Counted from the stretch's first letter, positions 9,254 through 17,108 are shown. The stretch is DNA of 64,000 bases from Cytophagales bacterium WSM2-2 (GCA_015472025.1 BNHL01000001.1:558001-622000), one strand, 5' to 3'. Numbers and translations are program-made. The notes: generated from the letters alone by a model not told the origin.

Positions 9254-9395
9254 AACCAAATCAACCAAACTCCATTTAATCAATCACTTAGGGTTTTACT
9301 CATTCAAAACCCACTTTGACTCATAAAATCGGTCGTTTACTTAAGTGTGCAAGTCTCTAGTTCTCAATATGTAATACTATTGAAGAAAAATTCAT

Positions 9396-9773
9396 ATGGG
9401 ACTCAAAGAAAAACAAGCCATCGCCAATTTAGATTTCAGTTGGTCATTAAAAAGAATTAAGGAATACACCGGAAAGGATGTGAAAATTGAACTCGATCCG
9501 GAGTCATTCTCATCCGATATGGATGCCATCATGTATGCAGATTCGCGTGGTGCCGAAAAAATCGCCAACGGTATCGCAAAAGTTTGTCATAACGACATCG
9601 GCAAGGACGCATTCAATGATAAAAAGATTACAAAAGTCCTTCTGAAGAATCAAGCCGAGGGATCACGCGCCATCACAATGAAAGACGGTGTGTTAACTCT
9701 TGCTTTTTCCTATTCAGGCGGAGACTATTACAGTGAAAATGAAATCAAGGACGAAATTGAAAATCAACTGTAA
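9396..9773 (+). CDS. Unrecognised family A protein, copy 1, no signal peptide
   Basis: A 125-residue protein I do not recognise. It belongs to a four-member paralogous family in this window with shared pattern LKEKQAxAN, then KDxKIELD, a very conserved DMDAI-x-Y-x-x-x-RG stretch, KVCHNDIGKDAFN, KKITKVLLKN and a C-terminal EIKDEIENQL. It starts MGLKEKQ; an in-frame stop 15 bases upstream excludes a signal peptide, so this copy should stay in the cytoplasm. The C-terminus overlaps nothing, and the exported paralogue starts 1 base after the stop. Predicted alpha/beta single domain; no catalytic motif is apparent. Confidence 0.75.
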   Translation: MGLKEKQAIANLDFSWSLKRIKEYTGKDVKIELDPESFSSDMDAIMYADSRGAEKIANGIAKVCHNDIGKDAFNDKKITKVLLKNQAEGSRAITMKDGVLTLAFSYSGGDYYSENEIKDEIENQL

Positions 9774-9774
9774 C

Positions 9775-10215
9775 ATGAAAGGTTTACTCATCATTTGTTG
9801 TTTGACACTGAGCCTGGCAGGCTACTCGCAAAATTTATCGCTCAAAGAAAAACAAGCCATAGCAAACTTGGATTTCAGCTGGGCAGAAAAAAGAATAGCT
9901 GAAAATTATTCAAGCCCTGTAAAAATTGAGTTAGACCAAGCCTCCTTTGCAGGAGATATGGATGCGATTTTGTATGCTGATTCAAGAGGCGCCACGGTGG
10001 CTGCCAACGGAATCGCCAAAGTCTGTGACAACAAACTGGGTAAAGAGGCACTGCAGGGAAAGAAAATCACGAAAGTGCTCTTGAAGAACGACAAAACGAA
10101 TTCGCCTAAAGTCGTCATCGACAAAGGTGTCATGACTCTCCTGATTGGTTTTTCTACTTCAGACAAATATTATAGCGATTCAGAACTGAGAGAAGCTATC
10201 GAAAACATGCTCTGA
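9775..10215 (+). CDS. Unrecognised family A protein, copy 1, exported form
   Basis: A 146-residue paralogue of the preceding gene with an added signal peptide (MKGLLIICCLTLSLAGYSQ). The start at 9775 was chosen because it gives this signal and follows the previous stop by 1 base. The mature part repeats the family pattern: SLKEKQAIANLDFSW, VKIELDQASFAGDMDAI, ADSRGA, KVCDNKLGKEAL, KKITKVLLKN and REAIENML at the end. It is most similar to the gene just upstream (identical KEKQAIANLDFSW), so the pair arose by local duplication with gain or loss of the export signal. Function unknown. Confidence 0.78.
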   Translation: MKGLLIICCLTLSLAGYSQNLSLKEKQAIANLDFSWAEKRIAENYSSPVKIELDQASFAGDMDAILYADSRGATVAANGIAKVCDNKLGKEALQGKKITKVLLKNDKTNSPKVVIDKGVMTLLIGFSTSDKYYSDSELREAIENML

Positions 10216-10216
10216 T

Positions 10217-10981
10217 ATGTCCGTAGATGGTATTATCAAGCCACTGATATGTTCAGTGGCTTTTTCATTGTTGATCCATACAAACACGTTTGCGCAAACC
10301 AATCAAAATATGTTGCAGAAATTCACACTCCGGCCCGCTGCTGAAATACTCCGGGATCTCTACCTGCTAAAACAGCGTGAACGCAGCGGGGAGGAGATAA
10401 CTCAACCCCTGATCACCATAATGCCGGGCAATAAGCTTCCAGTCAGTGGTTTCCTCATTGACTTTAAAGACGATAAGGACCAAAGAGGTGTTGTGCTTGA
10501 AGCCGAAGGTTCAAATGATCTCGTTTTCCTGGAGCTATACTGGATTACCGGTATTTCCATTCGCGATGCGGACAAGGTTGCTCACCTATTAGTCGATCTG
10601 ACAGCTGCCGATATCAAAAGTACGGCCACACGACTCGACATTAAAAATAAGATCAAGAAAGAAGCGGAAAGGCTAACCACAGCTATCAGCCCGATCAATT
10701 TTACTATTGCGGAAGATGATTATCCTTCTACCGGGCCGCAGTTATATCTGACTAACTTATTCATCACAGACCTGGCGATGTCTTTAATTGAAATTGCTAA
10801 AACCGATCTTGGAAAAGAAAGCATAAAACAGAGCATAAAGACAATCGATATTAAAAAAGGAAAATCGCTTGACGTAAAGCTTGCACAAGGTACGCTTACA
10901 ATCTTCTATAACTTTGAACGAAGCTATACGACCAATTCAGCAAGAAATATTTTGATTGAGAAAATATACAACCTGCTCTAG
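10217..10981 (+). CDS. Unrecognised family B two-domain protein, copy 1
   Basis: A 254-residue protein not known to me. From the ATG at 10217 it has a signal-like N-terminus (KPLICSVAFSLLIHTNTFAQ); a second possible start is the ATG at 10310 (MLQKFTLRP), just after a terminator-like hairpin. The N-terminal domain (about residues 32-130) has LPVSGFLIDFKDDKDQRG and LELYWITGISI, suggesting a small beta-rich fold. The C-terminal part (about residues 150-254) aligns with family A: SPINFTIAEDDY against VKIELDQASF, IAKTDLGKESIK against the CHNDIGKDAF region, and a similar beta hairpin plus LIEKIYNLL end. The gene follows A' by 1 base and has a near-identical copy at 11917. Confidence 0.75.
   Translation: MSVDGIIKPLICSVAFSLLIHTNTFAQTNQNMLQKFTLRPAAEILRDLYLLKQRERSGEEITQPLITIMPGNKLPVSGFLIDFKDDKDQRGVVLEAEGSNDLVFLELYWITGISIRDADKVAHLLVDLTAADIKSTATRLDIKNKIKKEAERLTTAISPINFTIAEDDYPSTGPQLYLTNLFITDLAMSLIEIAKTDLGKESIKQSIKTIDIKKGKSLDVKLAQGTLTIFYNFERSYTTNSARNILIEKIYNLL
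10238..10265 (+). terminator. Terminator-like hairpin inside the 5' end of family B copy 1
   Basis: A perfect 10-bp stem (AAGCCACTGA at 10238-10247 with TCAGTGGCTT at 10253-10262), a 5-base loop and a run of five T. It lies 22 bases after the family A' stop but within codons 8-16 of the B gene if B starts at 10217. The same hairpin sits at the same offset in copy 2. It could terminate the A-A' transcript, attenuate B, or both. Confidence 0.6.
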
Positions 10982-11107
10982 GCTAAAGGTTGTAAGCTAG
11001 CGATCGCTGATAATTTAAATATACTATATACTAATTGGGTGCTACCTCTAAATAAAGAGAATAGCAATAAAATCAAGCTCCTCATAGTTTTGAAAAAAAA
11101 ACAAACT

Positions 11108-11491
11108 ATGGGCCTAAAAGAAAAACAAGCACTCGCAAATGTAAGCTATGAATCACCTGAAAAGTGGTTGAAAGAAGCTACTGGAAAGGACATCAAAATT
11201 GAAGTTGATGCAGGATCTTTTTCAGACGACATGGATGCAATTGATTATCTCGGACAAAGGGCGATTAGAGTTGCCACTGGCGTCTGTAGAGTATGTCACA
11301 ATGATCTGGGCAAGGATGCATTTAACAGTAAAAATGTCACCAAAATCAAGCTGGTTAACATTCCTCCCGGAAGTAATGATAAAAAATCGATAGTTATTGC
11401 TAACGGTGTACTGACGGTAACTAACAATACGTCTACGGAGAGATATTCCGATGAACATGAAATAAAGGATGTAATCGAAAACATGTTATGA
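11108..11491 (+). CDS. Unrecognised family A protein, copy 2, no signal peptide
   Basis: A 127-residue family A protein starting MGLKEKQALANVSYE, matching the start of the copy-1 cytoplasmic form. The open frame reaches upstream to a GTG at 11039, but the extra residues (NKIKLLIVLKKKQT) are not conserved and do not form a signal peptide, so the ATG at 11108 is preferred. Shared blocks: TGKDIKIEVDAGSFSDDMDA, CRVCHNDLGKDAFN, EIKDVIENML. It overlaps the next gene by 4 bases (ATGA). It is closer to its exported neighbour at 11488 than to the copy-1 genes, which points to gene conversion or independent duplication within each module. Confidence 0.72.
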   Translation: MGLKEKQALANVSYESPEKWLKEATGKDIKIEVDAGSFSDDMDAIDYLGQRAIRVATGVCRVCHNDLGKDAFNSKNVTKIKLVNIPPGSNDKKSIVIANGVLTVTNNTSTERYSDEHEIKDVIENML

Positions 11492-11913
11492 AGCAGTTAT
11501 TAACAATCGCTTTTCTCGTGTTTAGCATGACTGCTTTTTCGCAAACTCTTAAGGAAAAACAAGCCTTAGCAAACGTTAGCCTTGAATCAGCTGAAAAGAC
11601 ACTGAAAGAAGCCACTGGCAAAGACATCAAAATTGAAATCGACACAAAATCGTTTTCGGGTGATATGGATGCAATTGATTATCTCCAGTCAAGAGCAACC
11701 AAAGTAGCCAATGGCATTTCCAAATTGTGTTACAACGACATTGGTAAAAATGCTTTTAATGGTAAAAAAATCACTAAAATAAAATTGGTTAATCTCTCAA
11801 CAGGGAAGAAATCAATTGTCATTGCCAATGGCGTTCTAATAGTGACAAATAATACTTCCTCAGAAAATTACCAGGAAGACGAAATAAAGGATGTAATCGA
11901 AAACATGCTTTAA
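11488..11913 (+). CDS. Unrecognised family A protein, copy 2, exported form
   Basis: A 141-residue secreted paralogue: signal peptide MKQLLTIAFLVFSMTAFSQ, then TLKEKQALANVSLESAEK, TGKDIKIEIDTKSFSGDMDA, KLCYNDIGKNAFN, KKITKIKLVN, SIVIANGVLIVTNNTSS and EIKDVIENML. The last ten residues are identical to those of the gene just upstream except for none or one change, and the central block is nearly so. The start codon overlaps the stop of the upstream gene. Like its copy-1 counterpart it is followed directly by a family B gene. No function can be assigned. Confidence 0.78.
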   Translation: MKQLLTIAFLVFSMTAFSQTLKEKQALANVSLESAEKTLKEATGKDIKIEIDTKSFSGDMDAIDYLQSRATKVANGISKLCYNDIGKNAFNGKKITKIKLVNLSTGKKSIVIANGVLIVTNNTSSENYQEDEIKDVIENML

Positions 11914-11916
11914 TGT

Positions 11917-12681
11917 ATGACTGTTAAAACCAATCTCAAGCCACTGATCATTTCAGTGGCTTTTTCATTATTCGCTTTCACCAAAATAACCGCTCAAAAC
12001 AACTCCACTATGCTACAAAAATTTATATCACGACCAGGTACTGAAATACTGCACGACCTCTTCTATCTGAAACAACGAGAGCGGAGCGGTGAAGAAATTA
12101 CTCAGCCATTGATCACTGTTATGCCCTCAAACAAATTGCCAATCAGCGGCTTCCTGATTGACTTCAAAGACGACAAAGACCAGCGTGGCATTGTCCTTGA
12201 AAGAGCAGGATCAACTGACGTTGTATTCCTGGAGCTAGGTTGGATTACAGGTGTTGCCATTCACGAAGCGGATAGAATAGCTCTTTATCTTGTTGACTTG
12301 ACTCCGGCTGATATTAAAGCCACTGCAACAAAACTGGAAGTTAAGGGCAAAATGAAGAAAGAGTCCGATCGGCTTAGTCAGGCGATCAGCTCGATTAGTC
12401 TAACGATGACAGAAGAGGATCTTCCTTCAAACGCTCAACAACTCTATTTGGCCAATCAATTTGTCACCGACATTGCAATGTCGTTGATAGAAATCGCAAA
12501 AACTGATCTTGGAAAAGAGAGCATCAAAAGCGGAATAAAATCCATTAGCATAAAGAAAGGAGCTTCATTTGATATCAAGCTTGCCAATGGAACCCTTACG
12601 ATTGAATCCGATTTTATTCACAGTTACACAACGACTTCAGCCCGAAATAAGCTCATCGAAAAAATCTACAATCTGTTATAA
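11917..12681 (+). CDS. Unrecognised family B two-domain protein, copy 2
   Basis: A 254-residue protein of the same length as the B gene at 10217 and clearly paralogous throughout (shared RERSGEEITQPLIT, SGFLIDFKDDKDQRG, SLIEIAKTDLGKESIK, LIEKIYNLL). From the ATG at 11917 it has a good signal peptide (KPLIISVAFSLFAFTKITAQ). As in copy 1, a terminator-like hairpin lies in the signal-peptide codons and an internal ATG (12010, MLQKF) follows it. The C-terminal third resembles family A. It is the last gene of the module and is followed by a strong terminator shared with the convergent MATE gene. Confidence 0.75.
   Translation: MTVKTNLKPLIISVAFSLFAFTKITAQNNSTMLQKFISRPGTEILHDLFYLKQRERSGEEITQPLITVMPSNKLPISGFLIDFKDDKDQRGIVLERAGSTDVVFLELGWITGVAIHEADRIALYLVDLTPADIKATATKLEVKGKMKKESDRLSQAISSISLTMTEEDLPSNAQQLYLANQFVTDIAMSLIEIAKTDLGKESIKSGIKSISIKKGASFDIKLANGTLTIESDFIHSYTTTSARNKLIEKIYNLL
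11938..11965 (+). terminator. Terminator-like hairpin inside the 5' end of family B copy 2
   Basis: AAGCCACTGA (11938-11947) pairs perfectly with TCAGTGGCTT (11953-11962) around the loop TCATT and is followed by five T. The loop differs from the copy-1 hairpin (TATGT) while both stem arms are unchanged, which suggests the structure is kept. It begins 21 bases into the B gene, the same offset as in copy 1. Confidence 0.6.
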
Positions 12682-12684
12682 TAA

Positions 12685-12716
12685 AAAGTGCCGATGGATC
12701 TACACATCGGCACTTT
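12685..12716. terminator. Bidirectional intrinsic terminator
   Basis: A perfect 12-bp inverted repeat, AAAGTGCCGATG and CATCGGCACTTT, with an 8-base loop and A/T tracts at both sides. It sits between the stop of family B copy 2 and the stop of the convergent MATE gene and can serve both. Confidence 0.88.
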
Positions 12717-12721
12717 AGATT

Positions 12722-14128
12722 TTATACTTTCACCAGCTTCCACTTCCCTCTTCTAAAAATCAGTATCCCGGCCACAGCAATGGCTGACTCTGCAATAGCA
12801 ATAGCAGCGTAAACACCAGTGGGGCCAAAATCGATTTGAATCGCCAGTAGATACGCCAGCGGAATCTGAAAACACCAGAATCCAAACAGGTTGAGCAGGA
12901 TAGGTGTACGGGTATCGCCTGCACCATTGAATGATTGTGTAATTACCATTCCGTAGCCATAGAATAGATAGCCCAGGGCCACGATTTGCAAACATTGTGT
13001 ACCGTAGCCGATTACGGTCTCATCATTCGAAAAGAGGCGCAAGATCGGAGCCGACAGGAAAAGGAAAATTATCATCACTAGTCCCAGGAAGATCATGTTG
13101 TAGAAACCTGTTTTCCAAACAGACTTCTCAGCTCGATCGGGCTGTCCTGCTCCCAGATTTTGCCCTACCAAAGTGGCCGATGCATTCGCCATCCCCCACG
13201 AAGGCAAAATAGTGAACACGATCACGCGAATAGCGATCGTATATCCCGCCATCGCTGCACTGCCAAAGTGTGAGATAATTCGTGCTAAAAAAACCCAGCT
13301 AGCCGAAGAAATCAAAAACTGTCCTGTGCTGCCAGCCGATACTTTTAAAACCTGAACGATTATTTTCCAATCGATCTTGAAATTACTCGAGTTGAACTTT
13401 ACGATACTTTTCCCAAAGAAAAGATAATACAACTGGAATACCACACCGAGGCCTCGCCCAATGGTAGTTGATATGGCTGCTCCTTCAACACCGAAAGCCG
13501 GAATTGGTCCCCAGCCAAAAATCAAAATCGGATCAAGGATTATATTGATCACATTCGCTAACCAAAGAGCTCTCATGGCGATGGATGCATTCCCTGCTCC
13601 ACGAAAAATTCCATTGATCAGGAATAACATCATGATCGTGATATTTCCTGTAAGCATCCAATATGTAAATTTCGACCCTACTTCGATGATCGCATCGGAC
13701 GCTCCCATCAATTGCAGAAGGTCCTTGTAAAAAAACAATCCTGTGATGGTGACCATGAGTGAGGCGATAACACCTACGATGATCGCCTGGACACCGGCAA
13801 TGGCTGCGCCTTCGTATTCTTTCTCGCCCACTCGTCTTGCGACAAGCGCTGTTGCTCCCATACTAACACCCCACGCAACGGAATAGACAATGGCCAGGAG
13901 TGATTCTGTAAGACCAATTACCGCAACAGCATCACTGTTATTGAGGCGACTCACAAAAAAGATATCGACTACTGCAAAGACCGACTCCATCGCCATTTCC
14001 AGGATCATTGGAATGGATAAAAGAAATATAGCGCGATTGATGCTGCCCTCGGTGAAGTTTTGCTCATCCCCTTTGACAGCAATTTTGAACAAATGAAAAA
14101 AAGACTTTATACGTGAACTATAACTCAT
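12722..14128 (-). CDS. MATE-family efflux transporter
   Basis: A 468-residue, 12-helix membrane protein of the NorM/DinF-like MATE group, which exports cationic drugs or metabolites in exchange for Na+ or H+. The two-fold repeat is visible: LSIPMILEMAMESVFAVVD in the first half and a second bundle from about residue 250 (VSAGSTGQFLISSASWVFLA). Conserved family pieces include WGVSMGATALVARRVGE, IFRGAGNASIAMRA and FNGAGDTRTPILLNLFGFW. The N-terminus has an extra soluble 35 residues. It is a single gene between terminator and an empty 150-base gap. Confidence 0.92.
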   Translation of the reverse strand: MSYSSRIKSFFHLFKIAVKGDEQNFTEGSINRAIFLLSIPMILEMAMESVFAVVDIFFVSRLNNSDAVAVIGLTESLLAIVYSVAWGVSMGATALVARRVGEKEYEGAAIAGVQAIIVGVIASLMVTITGLFFYKDLLQLMGASDAIIEVGSKFTYWMLTGNITIMMLFLINGIFRGAGNASIAMRALWLANVINIILDPILIFGWGPIPAFGVEGAAISTTIGRGLGVVFQLYYLFFGKSIVKFNSSNFKIDWKIIVQVLKVSAGSTGQFLISSASWVFLARIISHFGSAAMAGYTIAIRVIVFTILPSWGMANASATLVGQNLGAGQPDRAEKSVWKTGFYNMIFLGLVMIIFLFLSAPILRLFSNDETVIGYGTQCLQIVALGYLFYGYGMVITQSFNGAGDTRTPILLNLFGFWCFQIPLAYLLAIQIDFGPTGVYAAIAIAESAIAVAGILIFRRGKWKLVKV

Positions 14129-14142
14129 GATTGAAACTGACT

Positions 14143-14283
14143 TTAAGAAATGAATAATGACTGAAAGCGCCTTTGACCTAAGTCGAAAAGGATACCGTGA
14201 TCTCTGAGACCAGCAGTAATTAGAATGTCAGCTTCATAGGCGTAAGCAATGGAGGCGTAAAAGTAGTCTTTTCCGTCATTACT
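14143..14283 (-). pseudogene. Possible C-terminal gene remnant (PIN-like)
   Basis: Between the MATE and SnoaL-like genes, the minus strand has 46 open codons without a start codon. They read SNDGKDYFYASIAYAYEADI and continue through LITAGLRDHGI to a TAA at 14143. The spacing of acidic residues (DYFYASIAYAYEADILIT, then LRDHG) recalls the C-terminal part of PIN-domain proteins, but the match is weak and the frame starts right after a stop that lies in the SnoaL gene. It may be a decayed gene end or chance. Confidence 0.2.
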
Positions 14284-14785
14284 TCAAATATTGCTCAGGC
14301 AGCGGAAAGCCCATGCTCTCCGCACACCAGAAAATAGAAACGATGTAATACCTATGGTTGTCGTAGAAAATCTGAATGCTATTGATTCCACGGTTTGTGA
14401 CAGGGCCATCTTTTTTTTCTTTGGTCTCGTAGGTACTGAATAAGTGCGTTATCGTTCCGTAAGACTCAGCTTTGCGTTTCAATTCCCGTTCAAAAAAACC
14501 AGTAGCCACTCTGGAAGTAAATAACTGCACATATTCGTCCGGAGTTAATGCACGCAAAGTGAATTCTCCTGCATCGGTCTTTCTGGTAGGAATGAGCCGT
14601 GTTTCAGGTTTGAACAAATTCCTGAACCTGGCCCAATCTCTTTGTGTGTTGGGCTCGCCTGAAATAACATCGTACAAGGCGGCCACAATTGCGTCCACTG
14701 ATTTTACATCAGCCGAATAATCCTGTTGTGCTAACGCTACATTAGCCAGGAGACTAAACATCACAAGCCCGAAAGTCTTTTTCAT
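14279..14785 (-). CDS. Secreted SnoaL/NTF2-like protein
   Basis: A 168-residue protein with signal peptide MKKTFGLVMFSLLANVALAQ. The mature part has the NTF2-like layout: an N-terminal helix (VDAIVAALYDVISG), RDWARFRNLFKPETRLIPTR, an EYVQLFTSRVATGFFERE helix, and a C-terminal sheet (SIQIFYDNHRYYIVSIFWCAE). Such cone-shaped domains bind small ligands or act as lumazine/steroid-isomerase-like enzymes; no catalytic pair is evident, so the role is open. It would act in the periplasm. It is divergent from the glycosyltransferase gene. Confidence 0.7.
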   Translation of the reverse strand: MKKTFGLVMFSLLANVALAQQDYSADVKSVDAIVAALYDVISGEPNTQRDWARFRNLFKPETRLIPTRKTDAGEFTLRALTPDEYVQLFTSRVATGFFERELKRKAESYGTITHLFSTYETKEKKDGPVTNRGINSIQIFYDNHRYYIVSIFWCAESMGFPLPEQYLK

Positions 14786-14799
14786 ATGGCATCATTTTA

Positions 14800-14832
14800 T
14801 TGAAAGATAGAAAATGTTATTGGTTATTTTTG
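14800..14832 (+). promoter_or_regulatory. Candidate Bacteroidota promoter, nearly leaderless
   Basis: A -7 element TATTTTTG (14825-14832, consensus TAnnTTTG) with TTG 22 bases upstream (14800-14802). The glycosyltransferase ATG starts at 14837, only 4 bases after the -7 element, so the transcript would begin at or next to the start codon. Confidence 0.45.
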
Positions 14833-14836
14833 CCTG

Positions 14837-15796
14837 ATGCAGGCTCCCAAATATTCAATCATTGTACCTGTTTATAACCGTCCGCAGGAACTGGATGACT
14901 TACTCCGAAGCCTGACGCAGCAGACATTCCGTGATTTCGAAATACTAATCATTGAAGATGGTTCTTCCATCTCCAGCGAAAAGGTTTTTGAAAAATATTC
15001 CAATCAACTTTCGGTAAAGTATTTTTTTAAGAACAACTCTGGTCCCGGGCCGAGCCGCAATTTCGGTTTTGAAAAAGCTTCAGGAGAATATTTCGTTGTC
15101 TTTGACAGTGACTGTCAAATCCCTCCACGATACCTGGAGGCCGTAGAAAATTACATGAAATCAAATCCACTCGATGCTTGGGGCGGACCTGATCGTTGGC
15201 ATGATACTTTTACGGCTCTTCAACAGGCTATGGCGTTCACTATGTCTGCTACACTTACCACAGGTGGTATTCGTGGCGGTAAAGCAAGGAACTTTCAGCC
15301 GCGAAGCTTTAACATGGGAATCAGCAGAAAGGCATTTGAAAAAACGGGAGGCTTTCAGTTTGATCGTTTTGCAGAAGATATCGAGCTGAGCATACGAATG
15401 AAAAAAATGGGGCTACGGGTTGGGCTTATCCCCGAAGCGTACGTTTATCACCAAAGGCGAGCCACCCTGAAAGATTTTTTTAAACAGGTTTCGAATTTTG
15501 GCAAAGGGCGGGTGTTGGTTGGTCGGTCTCATCCTGGCGAAGTCAAACTTACCCACTGGGTTCCTGCTGCTTTTCTCATTGGCCTGTTCTCAATAATTCC
15601 ACTCATCATCTTTTTTCCTGCGCTCGGAGGAATCGCATTGATCACTTATGGCCTATATTTTTTGGGAATCGGTCTGGAATGCTTTCGGGTTACCCACTCA
15701 TTAAGAGTGACACTCCTTTCAATTCCATCGGCATTTATACAAATGACTGGCTACGGGTCTGGATTTTTGAAAGAACTCTTAAAGCCAAAAAACTGA
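14837..15796 (+). CDS. Glycosyltransferase family 2 protein
   Basis: A 319-residue GT-A enzyme. The N-terminal catalytic domain has YSIIVPVYNRPQELDDLL, EDGSS near residue 38, the metal-binding DSDCQIP near residue 97, and the ED acceptor-site motif in RFAEDIELSIRMKKMG (about residue 180) with the downstream RR pair in HQRRATLKDF. Two or three hydrophobic helices end the protein (FLIGLFSIIPLIIFFPALGG), anchoring it to the membrane. It probably adds a sugar to a lipid or surface glycan. It is a single gene with its own promoter; acceptor and donor unknown. Confidence 0.88.
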   Translation: MQAPKYSIIVPVYNRPQELDDLLRSLTQQTFRDFEILIIEDGSSISSEKVFEKYSNQLSVKYFFKNNSGPGPSRNFGFEKASGEYFVVFDSDCQIPPRYLEAVENYMKSNPLDAWGGPDRWHDTFTALQQAMAFTMSATLTTGGIRGGKARNFQPRSFNMGISRKAFEKTGGFQFDRFAEDIELSIRMKKMGLRVGLIPEAYVYHQRRATLKDFFKQVSNFGKGRVLVGRSHPGEVKLTHWVPAAFLIGLFSIIPLIIFFPALGGIALITYGLYFLGIGLECFRVTHSLRVTLLSIPSAFIQMTGYGSGFLKELLKPKN

Positions 15797-15811
15797 GGCT
15801 CAGGCCAGAAT

Positions 15812-15844
15812 CTTGGATTTCTAAGGTTTTATTAGGTAATTTTG
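15812..15844 (+). promoter_or_regulatory. Candidate Bacteroidota promoter of the OmpA-type gene
   Basis: CTTG (15812-15815) and TAATTTTG (15837-15844) are 21 bases apart, fitting the TTTG-N19/21-TAnnTTTG pattern. The gene start at 15870 leaves a leader of about 20 bases. Confidence 0.5.
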
Positions 15845-15869
15845 AAAGAAATTTAAGTACTCAAAAAGG

Positions 15870-17108
15870 ATGGCTAAGTCCAATTTTTTTAACTTCTTGA
15901 TTGTTGGCGCACTATTTTTTTCAGTAAAAACAGAAGCCCAGCAGAGTTCACAAATTCTTCCCAAGGGTTTTTATGTAGTTGTTGCTGCATTCTCCCCCAA
16001 CCATGAAGAATATGCCATACGGCTTTCATCCGGTTTGAACAAAGACGGAATGCATACCAAATATGGTTTTGAACACACCAGGAAATACTGGTATGTCTAC
16101 CTCGATGAACGTCTTTCGCTGGCTGAATGCAGAAGCGAGGCTGAAAAAATACGAGGTAAAATTTCTGATGTTTGGGTGCACCTCGTATCGAAGAATTATG
16201 ATGGGCAGGCTATTGCAAAGGCTCCTGAAAAGGAGAACAAAAGCCCAGTGATCGAAAAAGAGGAAACACCTGATAAGGGAAATGAGGCTAAACCAGCAAT
16301 GGTGGAGATAGTCGAAGAAAAGAAACCAGAGCCGGTTGTTACGGAAGTCGTTGAGAATCCTACACCTGCTCCCGTTTATGAGCCACAGAACCTGAACAAC
16401 ACGCAAGTGTTTCTCAGTCTTTACAACATGACCAACAATGAAGTTATCGATGGAGAAGTAGAAGTAGTAGACCCGGAAAAAAGTAAACTGATCTCTCGTG
16501 TAAAAGGAAATCAATACCTCACCCTCCCCAACCCTGGTTCTCCTACTGGAAAATTGTTGTTAGTCAGCAATACTTTTGGTTACCGTAAAGAACAGTTGGA
16601 GGTAAACTATAAAAACACTGAAGGCGATACTTTGAAACCCTATGTAACTCTGGTCGGTAATTTTTACATGATCAACTTCGGATTGTCAAAGATCAGGAAA
16701 GGTGATATCTCTACGCTATACAATGTTTATTTCTTCAACGATGCGGCTATTATGTTGCCGGACTCCAAATACCAGCTTAATAGTTTGCTGAAAATGCTCA
16801 ACGAAAACCCGAAAATGAAAGTGACTTTGCACGGGCACACCAATGGCGGTGGTCGTGGGAAAATCGTCTACATGGGTAAGAGTAAAGATTTCTTTTCAAT
16901 GAATAAGGATGTCGACAATGGGTCCGGTTCGGCAAAAGAATTGTCTGAAGCACGCGCTGAATGTATCCGTCAGTGGTTGATTGCCCAAGGCATTGCTGAA
17001 GACCGCCTTAAATCGAAGGGCTGGGGCGGCAACCGCATGATCTACGACAAAAACAGTGCATACGCCAGGAAAAACATCCGTGTTGATGTAGAAGTTGACG
17101 AGGACTGA
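15870..17108 (+). CDS. Secreted OmpA-family protein with SPOR-like N-terminus
   Basis: A 412-residue protein with signal peptide ending KTEAQ. Residues about 30-110 (GFYVVVAAFSPNHEEYA, KYWYVYLDE) look like a SPOR-type peptidoglycan-binding domain. A charged linker rich in Glu, Lys and Pro follows (about 118-165), then a beta-rich region, and finally a C-terminal OmpA-like domain with LHGHTNGG, LSEARAECIRQWLIAQGI and SKGWGGNR. OmpA-like domains bind diaminopimelate in peptidoglycan. The protein would tie the envelope layers together in the periplasm; no lipobox is present. The OmpA domain has an insertion (GKIVYMGKSKDFF) between the GHT loop and the LSEAR helix. It has its own promoter. Confidence 0.8.
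   Translation: MAKSNFFNFLIVGALFFSVKTEAQQSSQILPKGFYVVVAAFSPNHEEYAIRLSSGLNKDGMHTKYGFEHTRKYWYVYLDERLSLAECRSEAEKIRGKISDVWVHLVSKNYDGQAIAKAPEKENKSPVIEKEETPDKGNEAKPAMVEIVEEKKPEPVVTEVVENPTPAPVYEPQNLNNTQVFLSLYNMTNNEVIDGEVEVVDPEKSKLISRVKGNQYLTLPNPGSPTGKLLLVSNTFGYRKEQLEVNYKNTEGDTLKPYVTLVGNFYMINFGLSKIRKGDISTLYNVYFFNDAAIMLPDSKYQLNSLLKMLNENPKMKVTLHGHTNGGGRGKIVYMGKSKDFFSMNKDVDNGSGSAKELSEARAECIRQWLIAQGIAEDRLKSKGWGGNRMIYDKNSAYARKNIRVDVEVDED

Noticed and set aside
10970..11000. Terminator after family B copy 1 (ACAACCT ... AGGTTGT)
   Set aside because: Only 7 base pairs, 12-base loop across the stop codon, and no T-run.
10999..11008. Palindrome AGCGATCGCT as a regulatory site
   Set aside because: A single occurrence of a common palindrome with no second copy at equivalent sites in the other module.
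16026..16514. A 162-codon minus-strand open frame
   Set aside because: Antisense of the Glu/Lys/Pro-rich linker of the OmpA-type gene; composition explains the lack of stops.
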